Part shown: piece after piece, positions 1-6,774 of the stretch
Position numbering within the stretch: position 1 is the stretch's first letter
Layout: every line of letters starts with the position of its first letter
Source of the DNA: Mycobacterium sp.
Lineage (GTDB): Bacteria > Actinomycetota > Actinomycetes > Mycobacteriales > Mycobacteriaceae
DNA: 7,162 bases
Direction of reading: 5' to 3'
NCBI GenBank assembly: GCA_018882545.1
Contig: VERS01000100.1
Location: forward strand, 1-7,162
Notes under the pieces: generated by a model
What the model was told of the DNA's origin: nothing
What the model saw: only the letters and a program-made list of their open reading frames with translations
Database searches by the model: none
Translations under genes and position numbers: made by a program

Positions 1-510
1 CTGCACGGCGGCGGCCAGGAGCGCGACGTTCGCTCCGGCACCGTCGACGTCGCCGGCGCGGTGGGAATGGCCACCGCCGCCGAGATCGCCGTTGCCTCCC
101 GGGAGGACACCGCCGCACGGCTGTGCGAGCTGCGCGACCGTCTGATCGACGGCGTGCTCGGCGCCATCGACGACGTCGTGGTCAACGGCGCCCGCGGTGC
201 GGGTCGCCTACCGGGCAACGCGCACTTCACCTTCCGCGGCTGCGAGGGTGACTCGCTGCTGATGCTGCTGGACGCCAACGGAATCGAGTGCTCCACCGGC
301 TCGGCGTGCACGGCCGGGGTGGCCCGGGCCTCGCACGTCCTGCTGGCGATGGGGGTCGACGCCGAGGTCGCCCGCGGCTCGCTGCGACTGTCGCTGGGGC
401 ACACCAGCACCGATGAGGACGTCGACGACGTGGTGCGAGTCCTGCCGGCGGCCGTCGAACGGGCCCGCCGGGCCGCGCTGGCCAGTGCGTCGCTGGGGGC
501 CGCGCAGTGA
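1..510 (+). CDS. iscS: Cysteine desulfurase, IscS/NifS type (3' part; start lies outside the window)
   Basis: PLP-dependent class V aminotransferase-fold enzyme that converts L-cysteine to alanine and leaves a persulfide on its own cysteine, giving sulfur for Fe-S clusters and tRNA thiolation in the cytoplasm. The reading frame is open from base 1, so about 169 C-terminal residues are present and the PLP-lysine part is missing. Visible family landmarks are HGGGQE followed by RSGT at the very start, and the active-site loop [10 protein letters not shown] with the sulfur-carrying Cys codon at 307-309. After it comes the C-terminal [14 protein letters not shown] segment typical of the family. 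The gene ends TGA at 508-510, overlapping the mnmA start by 4 bases, so both are very likely one transcript with coupled translation. The adjacent mnmA suggests that it feeds tRNA thiolation, but a general IscS role (as for M. tuberculosis Rv3025c) is equally compatible. Family assignment is secure; the iscS symbol rests on similarity and context. Confidence 0.95.
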   Translation: MHGGGQERDVRSGTVDVAGAVGMATAAEIAVASREDTAARLCELRDRLIDGVLGAIDDVVVNGARGAGRLPGNAHFTFRGCEGDSLLMLLDANGIECSTGSACTAGVARASHVLLAMGVDAEVARGSLRLSLGHTSTDEDVDDVVRVLPAAVERARRAALASASLGAAQ

Positions 511-1586
511 GGGTGCTGGCCGCGATGAGCGGGGGGGTGGACTCCGCGGTGGCCGCGGCCCGCATGGTCGAGGCCGGCCACGAGGTCATCGGGGTGCATC
601 TGGCCTTGTCGCCGGCACCGGGAGCGCTGCGCAGCGGATCACGGGGGTGCTGCTCGCGGGAGGACGCCGCCGATGCCCGCCGGGTCGCCGACGTCCTCGG
701 AATCCCCTTCTACGTCTGGGATTTCGCCGACCGGTTCAAGGCCGATGTGATCGACGACTTCGTGTCCTCCTACGAACGCGGAGAGACCCCCAACCCGTGC
801 GTGCGCTGCAATGAGCGGATCAAGTTCTCGGCGCTGGCGGCTCGGGCGCTGGCGCTGGGTTTCGAGGCGGTGGCCACCGGGCACTACGCCCGTCTGGAGG
901 GCGGCCGGTTGCGCCGGGCGGTCGATCCGGACAAGGACCAGTCCTACGTGCTGGGGGTGCTGACCGCCGAGCAGCTGCGGTATGCGATGTTCCCGGTGGG
1001 CGACACCCCCAAGCCGGCCATCCGCGCCGAGGCGGCCCGCCGCGGCCTGGCCGTGGCCGATAAGCCCGACAGCCACGACATCTGCTTCATCCCCTCCGGT
1101 GACACCCGCTCCTTCCTGGGTGCGCGCATCGGGGTGCGGCCCGGCGCGGTCGTCGACGGGCAGGGCCGGGTGCTGGCCCGCCACGACGGCGTGTACGGCT
1201 TCACCGTCGGCCAGCGCAAGGGGCTGGGCATCCCGGGGCCGGGACCGGACGGCCGGCCCCGCTACGTCACCGGTATCGACGCCGAGTCCGCGACGGTGCG
1301 GGTGGGAGCGGCCGCCGACCTCGACACGCGGTCACTGACCGGACTGCGGCCGGTGTTCACCTCCGGAGCGGCCCCGGCCGGACCGATCGAGTGCGACGTG
1401 CAGGTGCGCGCGCACGGCGGGATCGCACCGGCGGTGGCCGAACTTGTCGACGGGGCCCTGACGGTGGCGTTGCGGACCCCGCTACGCGGGGTGGCGCCCG
1501 GTCAGACGCTGGTGCTCTACCGGCCCGACCCCGACGGTGACGAAGTGCTCGGCAGCGCCACGATCGGCGGGAGTTCCTGCCGCTGA
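507..1586 (+). CDS. mnmA: tRNA-uridine 2-sulfurtransferase MnmA (TrmU)
   Basis: Cytoplasmic enzyme that adenylates and thiolates C2 of uridine 34 in the anticodon of tRNA-Lys, -Glu and -Gln, using ATP and persulfide sulfur. The 359-residue product has normal family length. Seen in order: the N-type PP-loop SGGVDS (residues 8-13); the segment TPNPCVRCN with catalytic Cys98 (Cys101 nearby); ATGHYAR (123-129); PDKDQSYVL (141-149); HDICFIP with the second catalytic Cys193; and [11 protein letters not shown] (231-241), followed by the C-terminal beta-barrel region. The GTG start at 507 puts the PP-loop at the usual distance from the N-terminus, overlaps the desulfurase stop in a GTGA, and has a G5 run at 495-499 as a weak ribosome site. 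The upstream desulfurase is the likely sulfur donor, as in the Bacillus YrvO-MnmA pair. All expected key residues are present. Confidence 0.97.
   Translation: MRVLAAMSGGVDSAVAAARMVEAGHEVIGVHLALSPAPGALRSGSRGCCSREDAADARRVADVLGIPFYVWDFADRFKADVIDDFVSSYERGETPNPCVRCNERIKFSALAARALALGFEAVATGHYARLEGGRLRRAVDPDKDQSYVLGVLTAEQLRYAMFPVGDTPKPAIRAEAARRGLAVADKPDSHDICFIPSGDTRSFLGARIGVRPGAVVDGQGRVLARHDGVYGFTVGQRKGLGIPGPGPDGRPRYVTGIDAESATVRVGAAADLDTRSLTGLRPVFTSGAAPAGPIECDVQVRAHGGIAPAVAELVDGALTVALRTPLRGVAPGQTLVLYRPDPDGDEVLGSATIGGSSCR
1565..1582 (+). terminator. Possible hairpin at the convergent mnmA / permease gene ends
   Basis: Bases 1565-1571 can pair with 1576-1582 around a 4-base loop, giving a 7-bp stem with one G-U pair on the plus strand. 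On the minus-strand RNA that position becomes an A-C mismatch. The hairpin sits over the last codons of mnmA, just before its stop, and begins about 12 bases past the permease stop in the other direction. No U-run follows on either side, so it does not fit a classical intrinsic terminator. The case rests mainly on its position between two convergent genes only 7 bases apart, and chance pairing in GC-rich DNA is a real alternative. Confidence 0.25.
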
Positions 1587-1593
1587 GGTGAGT

Positions 1594-3033
1594 TCAGTCC
1601 AGGCCGCCGCGTTCCCGGGCGATCGCCGCGACCCGGTCGCGAACCAGGTACCAGCCGCCGATCAGGGCCGGGATCAGCACCACCAGGCCGCCGATCGTGA
1701 TGGTGCCGACGGGATAGTTGAAGGCCATCAACACCAGCACCGACAGCAGGAAGACCAGCGTCAGATAGCCGGTGTAGGGCGCGCCCCACATCCGGAACGA
1801 CGGCCGGGTCAACCTGCCCTGCTCCGACCAGCGGTACAGCTGGAGCTGGCAGATGATGATGGTCGCCCAGGACGAGAGGATGCCCAGCGAGGCCACGTTG
1901 AGCACGATCTCGAAAGCCTGGTCGGGGACGATGCTGTTGAGCAGGACTCCGAGCAGGCCGATCGACGCGGTCAGCATGATCCCGCCGTAGGGCACGCCGC
2001 GGCGCGACATCCGGGCGGTGAACTGCGGTGCGCTGCCGTTCATGGCCATCGAGCGCAGGATCCGCCCGGTGGAGTACAGGCCCGCGTTGAGGCTGGAGAA
2101 AGCGGCGGTGAGAACGACCAGGTTCATCACCGTGCCGCCGCCCTCGATGCCGATCTTGGAGAAGAACGTCACGAACGGACTCTCCGAGGCCGAGTAGGCG
2201 GTGTAGGGCAGCAGCAGGGCGAGCAGGAACAGCGAACCGACGTAGAACAGCGCGATCCGGGCGATGACCGAGTTGATCGCCCGGGGCATCACCTTCTCCG
2301 GCTCCTCGGTCTCGCCTGCGGCGATGCCGACGAGTTCGACTGCGGCATAAGCGAAGACGACACCGGAGGTGACCAGGACCAGCGGCACCACCCCGACCGG
2401 GAACAGACCCCCGTTGTCGGTGATCACCCTGAAACCGGTGGGATTGCCGTCGACCGAGTAGCGCCCGGCCAGGAAGATCGTGCCCGCGACCAGGAAGGTG
2501 ACCAACGCGATCACCTTCACCAGTGCCGCCCAGAACTCGAACTCGCCGAACAACTTCACCGAGACCAGGTTCATCGCCAGCACGATGCCCAGTGCGATCA
2601 GGGCGATCAGCCACTGCGGGACATCCCGGAAAACCCCCCAGAAGCGGAAGAAGACCGCGATCGCCGTCGAGTCCACGATGGTCGTCACCGACCAGTTCAG
2701 GAAGTACATCCAGCCCGCGACGAAAGCCGCCTTCTCCCCGAGGAACTCCCGTGCATAGGACACGAAGGATCCGGTGGTCGGGCGGTGCAGCACGAGTTCG
2801 CCCATCGCCCGCAGGATCAGGAAGACGAACACCCCGCAGACGCCGTACACCAGAAACAGCCCGGGCCCGGCGCTGGCCAGTCGGCCGCCGGCCCCGAGGA
2901 ACAGCCCGGTGCCGATCGCGCCGCCGATGGCGATCATTTGCAGTTGGCGGGGGCTCAGGCTTTTGTGGTACCCGGCATCCTCGGCGGTCAGCGCCGCCTG
3001 TTCGGGGACCGGATGGGTGGGGGTGGCGGTCAT
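1594..3033 (-). CDS. ansP: Amino acid permease of the APC superfamily, AnsP (L-asparagine permease) type
   Basis: Inner-membrane secondary transporter, most likely importing an amino acid with protons. The 479-residue product is of normal length, with about twelve hydrophobic segments. A short cytoplasmic N-terminus is followed by [18 protein letters not shown] (21-38) and the APC motif [12 protein letters not shown] (36-47), then [12 protein letters not shown] (56-67) and the AAT-family block from ELVGIAAGE to [10 protein letters not shown] (233-254). The sequence is very close, from memory, to M. tuberculosis AnsP1/AnsP2, especially the N-terminal block and [11 protein letters not shown] (314-324). 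Asparagine is therefore the best substrate guess, with other neutral amino acids possible. The ATG at 3033 is favoured: a strong GAGGAGGG site lies 6 bases upstream (3047-3040), and it overlaps the stop of the upstream small gene in an ATGA. The frame stays open upstream to 3366, but that extension has poor protein character. Family call is firm; substrate is inferred. Confidence 0.9.
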   Translation of the reverse strand: MTATPTHPVPEQAALTAEDAGYHKSLSPRQLQMIAIGGAIGTGLFLGAGGRLASAGPGLFLVYGVCGVFVFLILRAMGELVLHRPTTGSFVSYAREFLGEKAAFVAGWMYFLNWSVTTIVDSTAIAVFFRFWGVFRDVPQWLIALIALGIVLAMNLVSVKLFGEFEFWAALVKVIALVTFLVAGTIFLAGRYSVDGNPTGFRVITDNGGLFPVGVVPLVLVTSGVVFAYAAVELVGIAAGETEEPEKVMPRAINSVIARIALFYVGSLFLLALLLPYTAYSASESPFVTFFSKIGIEGGGTVMNLVVLTAAFSSLNAGLYSTGRILRSMAMNGSAPQFTARMSRRGVPYGGIMLTASIGLLGVLLNSIVPDQAFEIVLNVASLGILSSWATIIICQLQLYRWSEQGRLTRPSFRMWGAPYTGYLTLVFLLSVLVLMAFNYPVGTITIGGLVVLIPALIGGWYLVRDRVAAIARERGGLD

Positions 3034-3260
3034 GACGGGCCCTCCTCGGGGCAGTCGGCGGTGTTCCGGTGGTGTGGGGCGGGCATGTCCCGGAAGGTGA
3101 AGACGAAGCCGAACGCGGCCACCGCGGCCGCGACTGCGTACCCGATCACCGAGTACCAGCCGATGTGCAGGTAGGCGGTCACCGCGACGACGACCATCGC
3201 CAGGAACACCATGGACATCCCGATCAGGGGCGTCTTGGCCTTGAAGTCGATGAGGCGCAT
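3030..3260 (-). CDS. Small two-helix membrane protein, translationally coupled to the permease
   Basis: A 76-residue protein of unknown function that I cannot assign to a named family. It has a short N-terminus carrying three basic residues ([10 protein letters not shown]), two strongly hydrophobic segments at about residues 12-32 and 35-56 joined by a tight turn, and a polar C-terminal tail of about 18 residues (HHRN, EEGPS). The positive-inside rule suggests that both ends face the cytoplasm. No signal-peptidase or lipobox site is obvious. A G-rich ribosome site (GGGGGGA on the minus strand, about 7 bases before the ATG at 3260) supports the start. Its TGA overlaps the permease ATG in an ATGA, and its last codons contain the permease Shine-Dalgarno sequence, so the two genes should be co-translated. 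This suggests an accessory subunit or stability factor for the transporter. By analogy, small DUF485-type membrane proteins precede acetate permeases, though I see no clear sequence link to them. Confidence 0.8.
   Translation of the reverse strand: MRLIDFKAKTPLIGMSMVFLAMVVVAVTAYLHIGWYSVIGYAVAAAVAAFGFVFTFRDMPAPHHRNTADCPEEGPS
3040..3047 (-). promoter_or_regulatory. Ribosome binding site deciding the permease start
   Basis: On the minus strand the sequence reads GAGGAGGG, then six bases, then the ATG at 3033. It is one of the two strongest Shine-Dalgarno matches in the window. It lies inside the final codons of the 76-residue upstream gene, so ribosomes finishing that gene would expose it. It argues for the 479-residue permease rather than any longer version starting further upstream. 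Confidence 0.75.
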
Positions 3261-3383
3261 CGGTGAGTCCCCCCGGTTTCCGGAAGCAGTGATCCTTGAG
3301 TAAATATCCGATGAACGACCGGCACCGTGCAGGAAACACGTATTTTGCCCAGAAGTAACAGTGCACTGGTGGGATGGTCAGTT
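3261..3383. promoter_or_regulatory. Divergent intergenic region between the permease operon and the transglutaminase-DUF2126 operon
   Basis: This 123-base gap between two diverging operons must hold promoters for both, unless transcription enters from further away. Its middle (about 3296-3360) is clearly richer in A and T than anything else in the window. TATTTT at 3341-3346 is a possible plus-strand -10 element, but no convincing -35 partner is visible on either strand, so no promoter is assigned. An 8-base palindrome TTCCGGAA lies at 3278-3285, close to the small membrane gene. A short inverted repeat CGTG / CACG (3326-3329 and 3337-3340) flanks a 7-base spacer. Either could be an operator, but both are short enough to be chance. 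Confidence 0.5.
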
Positions 3384-6300
3384 GTGGGCATCCGCGTCGG
3401 GATCGAGCACCGCACCAGCTACACCTTCGACCATCCGGTGCAGGTGCACCCGCATGTCGTGCGGTTACGGCCCGCCCCGCACACCCGGACCCCCATCGAG
3501 GCCTACTCGCTGGACGTCGAGCCGGCCGATCACTTCATCAACTGGCAGCAGGATGCCTTCGGCAACTTCCTGGCGCGGCTGGTCTTCCCCAACCCCACCG
3601 GCAAGCTGAGCATCAACGTCGGGCTGATCGCCGATCTCAAGGTGGTCAACCCGTTCGACTTCTTCATCGAGGACTACGCCGAAACCGTCCCGTTCCGCTA
3701 CCCCGAGGCGCTGCGGGAGGACCTGGACCCCTACCTCAAGCCGGTCGACGAGGACCGCGACGGATCCGGTCCCGGTGAGCTGCTGCGCGCGTGGGTGGGC
3801 CGGCACACCGCAACGCCGGGGACCCGGACGATCGACTTTCTGGTCGAGGTCAACCGCGCCGTCAACGCCGACGTCAACTACAGCGTGCGGATGGAACCGG
3901 GGGTGCAGAGTCCGGACCACACCCTGGCAACCCGGATCGGGTCCTGCCGCGATTCGGCCTGGCTGCTGGTGTCGGTGCTGCGCGAGTTCGGCCTCGCCGC
4001 GCGCTTCGTCTCCGGCTACCTGGTGCAACTGACATCCGACGTGGAGGCCATCGACGGGCCCTCGGGCCCGGCGGCGGACTTCACCGATCTGCACGCCTGG
4101 ACCGAGGTCTACATCCCCGGCGCGGGGTGGATCGGGATGGACCCGACCTCCGGGCTGTTCGCCGGGGAGGGCCATATCCCGCTGGCCGCCACGCCGCACC
4201 CGTCCTCGGCGGCGCCGATCAGCGGCGCCACCGCGCCGGCCGAGACGGTCTTCGAGTTCTCCAACACCGTCACCAGGATCCACGAGGACCCCCGGGTCAC
4301 CCTGCCCTACACCGACAACGCGTGGGCGGCGATCACCGCGCTCGGCGAGCAGGTCGACGAACGACTGGACGGCGCCGACGTCGCGCTGACGATGGGCGGG
4401 GAACCCACCTTCGTCTCGATCGACGATCAGGTCTCCCCGGAGTGGACGACCGACGCCGACGGTCCGCACAAGCGCGACCGGGCCTCGGCGTTGACCGCAC
4501 TGCTGAGGGCGCAGTGGGCGCCGCATGGGCTGGTCCAACGCAGCCAGGGCAAGTGGTATCCCGGAGAACCGTTGCCGCGCTGGCAGATCGGGTTGTACTG
4601 GCGCCGCGACGGTAAACCCCTGTGGCAGGACGGCACCCTGCTTGCCGACCCCTGGGGCGGGGGGACCGGCGGCGCGACCCCGGCGGTGGCCGAGCGTCTG
4701 CTCTCCGCGGTGGCGCAGGGCCTGGGCCTGCCCGGCACCCAGGTCCGGCCGGCCTACGAGGATCCGCTGGCCCGCCTGCTGGCGGCGGTCCGCCGGCCCG
4801 ACGGCGTCCCGGTCGGCCCCGGCGAGGATCTGGAGTCCGACACCGCGCAGACCCGCGCCGCCCTGCTGGAGCGGCTGGACCGGTCGGCCGGCGACCCGGC
4901 GGCCTGGGTGCTGCCGCTGCACCGCCGCGAGGACGACGCGGGGTGGGCCAGTGCGGACTGGCGGCTGCGTCGCGGCCGGATCGTCCTGCTCGAGGGTGAC
5001 TCACCGGCCGGGCTGCGGCTGCCGCTGGACTCGATCAGCTGGCGGCCGCCCCGGCCGACGTTTTCCGCCGATCCGTTGGCCGCGGGTGCCGGCGAACTCG
5101 GCGACGGACCCGAATCCAGCGCGGCCGGGGTCGAGGCCGGGGTCGAGGACGCCGACACCGCGCCGGTCACCGCGCTGGTCGCCGAGGTGCGCGACGGGTG
5201 GCTGCACGTTTTCCTGCCCCCGACCGACGCGCTGGAACACTTCGTGGACCTGCTCGCCCGGGTCGAGGCCGCCGCCGCCGCGGCGGGCTGCCCGGTGGTG
5301 GTGGAGGGCTACGGACCGCCGCCGGACCCCCGGATGCAGTCGCTGTCGGTCACCCCCGATCCCGGCGTCATCGAAGTCAACATCGCGCCGGCGGCGAGTT
5401 TCGCCGAACAGAACGCCCAACTGCAGACCCTCTACGACACCGCGCGGCAGGCGAGGCTGTCCACCGAGTCCTTCGACCTCGACGGCACCCACGGCGGCAC
5501 CGGCGGCGGCAATCACATCACCCTGGGCGGGATCACCCCTGCCGACTCACCGCTGCTGCGCAGGCCGGACCTGCTGGTGTCGCTGCTGACCTACTGGCAG
5601 CGCCACCCCGCCCTGTCCTACCTCTTCGCCGGACGGTTCGTCGGAACGACCTCGCAGGCACCCCGGGTCGACGAGGGCCGCGCCGACGCGCTCTACGAAC
5701 TGGAGATCGCCTTCGCCGAGATCGCCCGGCTGGCTCCGGCGGGGGCGGGTCAGCCCTGGGTCGCCGACCGGGCGCTGCGGCACCTGCTCACCGACATCAC
5801 CGGCAACACCCACCGAGCCGAGTTCTGCATCGACAAGCTCTACAGCCCGGACGGACCGCGGGGAAGACTGGGCCTGCTGGAGTTGCGCGGTTTTGAGATG
5901 CCGCCGCACCACCAGATGGCCATGGTGCAGTCGCTGCTGGTCAGATGCCTGGTCGCGTGGTTCTGGGACCAGCCGCTGCGGGCTCCGCTGATCCGGCACG
6001 GACTCAATCTGCACGGTCGATACCTGTTGCCGCACTTCATCATCCACGACATCGCCGAGGTCGCCGCAGACCTTCGGGCACAGGGGATGGGCTTTGACAC
6101 CAGCTGGCTGGATCCCTTCACCGAGTTCCGCTTCCCCCGCGTCGGAACCGCGGTGTTCGACCGGGTGGAAATCGAACTGCGGGGCGCGATCGAGCCCTGG
6201 TACACCCTGGGGGAGGAGTCGACCGCCGGCGGCACCGCCCGCTATGTGGACTCCTCGGTCGAGCGGCTGCAGGTGCGCGCAATCGGTGCCGACCGGCACC

Positions 6301-6707
6301 GGCACATGGTCACCTGCAACGGCTATCCGGTCCCGATGCTGGCCACCGACAACCCCGACGTCATGGTGGGCGGGGTCCGCTTCCGGGCCTGGCAGCCGCC
6401 CAGCGCGCTGCATCCCAGCATCACGGTGGACTCCCCGTTGCGTTTCGAGCTGGTCGACCTGACCGCCGGCACCTCGCGCGGCGGTTGCACCTATCACGTC
6501 TCCCATCCCGGCGGTCGGTCCTATGACGACCCGCCGGTCAACGCCGTCGCGGCGGAGTCCCGCCGCAGCAGTCGCTTCGAGGCGCACGGCTTCACGCCCG
6601 GCCGCCTCGACCTGGCCGAACTGCGGGAGAAGCAGGCGCGGCAGTCGACCGACATCGGCGCGCCTGGCATTCTCGATCTGCGCCGGGTGCGTACCGTTCT
6701 GCGCTGA
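3384..6707 (+). CDS. Transglutaminase-like / DUF2126 fusion protein (predicted circularly permuted glutamine-synthetase-like amide ligase)
   Basis: Large cytoplasmic-looking protein of about 1107 residues, corresponding from memory to M. tuberculosis Rv2566. Residues 1-90 match the bacterial transglutaminase N-terminal region ([22 protein letters not shown]). The transglutaminase core (about 150-260) shows a full catalytic triad: Cys188 in [10 protein letters not shown], His237 in DLHAWTEVY and Asp253 in WIGMDPTSG. The rest (about 320-1107) is DUF2126, with MGGEPTF (337-343), [12 protein letters not shown] (390-401), IEVNIAP (663-669), HGGTGGGNH (703-711) and [12 protein letters not shown] (832-843). 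Acidic and His residues in the last blocks could bind Mg-ATP. A low-complexity linker (about 570-592) splits DUF2126. No signal peptide or membrane helix is seen. The family is predicted, not proven, to make or cut amide bonds in a peptide-tagging pathway. The GTG at 3384 is chosen because family similarity begins with [10 protein letters not shown] and a GGGATGG lies 6 bases upstream; GTG codons at 3369 and 3327 are in-frame alternatives. Confidence 0.9.
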   Translation: MGIRVGIEHRTSYTFDHPVQVHPHVVRLRPAPHTRTPIEAYSLDVEPADHFINWQQDAFGNFLARLVFPNPTGKLSINVGLIADLKVVNPFDFFIEDYAETVPFRYPEALREDLDPYLKPVDEDRDGSGPGELLRAWVGRHTATPGTRTIDFLVEVNRAVNADVNYSVRMEPGVQSPDHTLATRIGSCRDSAWLLVSVLREFGLAARFVSGYLVQLTSDVEAIDGPSGPAADFTDLHAWTEVYIPGAGWIGMDPTSGLFAGEGHIPLAATPHPSSAAPISGATAPAETVFEFSNTVTRIHEDPRVTLPYTDNAWAAITALGEQVDERLDGADVALTMGGEPTFVSIDDQVSPEWTTDADGPHKRDRASALTALLRAQWAPHGLVQRSQGKWYPGEPLPRWQIGLYWRRDGKPLWQDGTLLADPWGGGTGGATPAVAERLLSAVAQGLGLPGTQVRPAYEDPLARLLAAVRRPDGVPVGPGEDLESDTAQTRAALLERLDRSAGDPAAWVLPLHRREDDAGWASADWRLRRGRIVLLEGDSPAGLRLPLDSISWRPPRPTFSADPLAAGAGELGDGPESSAAGVEAGVEDADTAPVTALVAEVRDGWLHVFLPPTDALEHFVDLLARVEAAAAAAGCPVVVEGYGPPPDPRMQSLSVTPDPGVIEVNIAPAASFAEQNAQLQTLYDTARQARLSTESFDLDGTHGGTGGGNHITLGGITPADSPLLRRPDLLVSLLTYWQRHPALSYLFAGRFVGTTSQAPRVDEGRADALYELEIAFAEIARLAPAGAGQPWVADRALRHLLTDITGNTHRAEFCIDKLYSPDGPRGRLGLLELRGFEMPPHHQMAMVQSLLVRCLVAWFWDQPLRAPLIRHGLNLHGRYLLPHFIIHDIAEVAADLRAQGMGFDTSWLDPFTEFRFPRVGTAVFDRVEIELRGAIEPWYTLGEESTAGGTARYVDSSVERLQVRAIGADRHRHMVTCNGYPVPMLATDNPDVMVGGVRFRAWQPPSALHPSITVDSPLRFELVDLTAGTSRGGCTYHVSHPGGRSYDDPPVNAVAAESRRSSRFEAHGFTPGRLDLAELREKQARQSTDIGAPGILDLRRVRTVLR
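5124..5147 (+). repeat. Two perfect 12-base tandem copies inside the DUF2126 linker
   Basis: The unit GCCGGGGTCGAG occurs twice in a row and keeps the reading frame, coding for Ala-Gly-Val-Glu twice (residues 581-588 of the 1107-residue product). It falls in a Gly/Ala/Asp/Glu-rich stretch that looks like a flexible linker, not a folded core, so copy-number change here would probably be tolerated. Confidence 0.8.
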
Positions 6708-6730
6708 GGCGTGGCAACATCGCCCGGCCG

Positions 6731-6760
6731 GGAGTTTCAGAGGCAGGAGTTTCAGAGGCA
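6731..6760 (+). repeat. Perfect 15-base tandem duplication in the leader of the ATP-grasp gene
   Basis: The unit GGAGTTTCAGAGGCA is present twice without any mismatch (6731-6745 and 6746-6760), and a third copy begins with GGAG at 6761 before diverging. Each unit begins with a Shine-Dalgarno-like GGAG, and each unit junction reads GAGGCAGGAG. The duplication ends exactly where the real ribosome site of the next gene begins, so it spaces or multiplies purine-rich sequence between the two genes. Confidence 0.9.
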
Positions 6761-6767
6761 GGAGGTG
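6760..6767 (+). promoter_or_regulatory. Strong Shine-Dalgarno sequence for the ATP-grasp gene
   Basis: AGGAGGTG is a near-perfect complement to the 16S rRNA 3' end and sits 7 bases before the GTG at 6775, fixing that start codon. The 67-base gap after the DUF2126 stop contains no clear terminator, so the two genes are probably co-transcribed, with translation of the second initiated independently. Confidence 0.8.
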
Positions 6768-6774
6768 GGTCCGC

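Noticed and set aside
1537..3174. A 545-codon open frame on the plus strand, antisense to the permease
   Set aside because: Its product is rich in Gln, Asp, His and Arg with no recognisable domain, and it mirrors a well-supported permease. Long antisense open frames are expected in DNA of this GC content.
3322..3359. A possible GlnR-like nitrogen-control box on the minus strand upstream of the permease pair (GTTAC, GCAAA, GTTTC, GGTGC at 11-base phasing)
   Set aside because: Only the first half-site matches the remembered GTnAC-n6-GaAAC consensus fully; the others have several mismatches. It is tempting for an asparagine permease but too weak to annotate without a matrix scan or binding data.
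3034..3366. N-terminal extension of the permease to 590 residues
   Set aside because: The extension lacks similarity to permeases, and the ATG at 3033 has a strong ribosome site and an ATGA overlap with a convincing small membrane gene in another frame.
3465..4922. A 485-codon minus-strand open frame within the DUF2126 gene, and others at 5547-6587 and 5001-5516
   Set aside because: All lie opposite a gene with clear catalytic motifs and have low-complexity Gly/Arg/Gln-rich products. They are GC-driven shadows.
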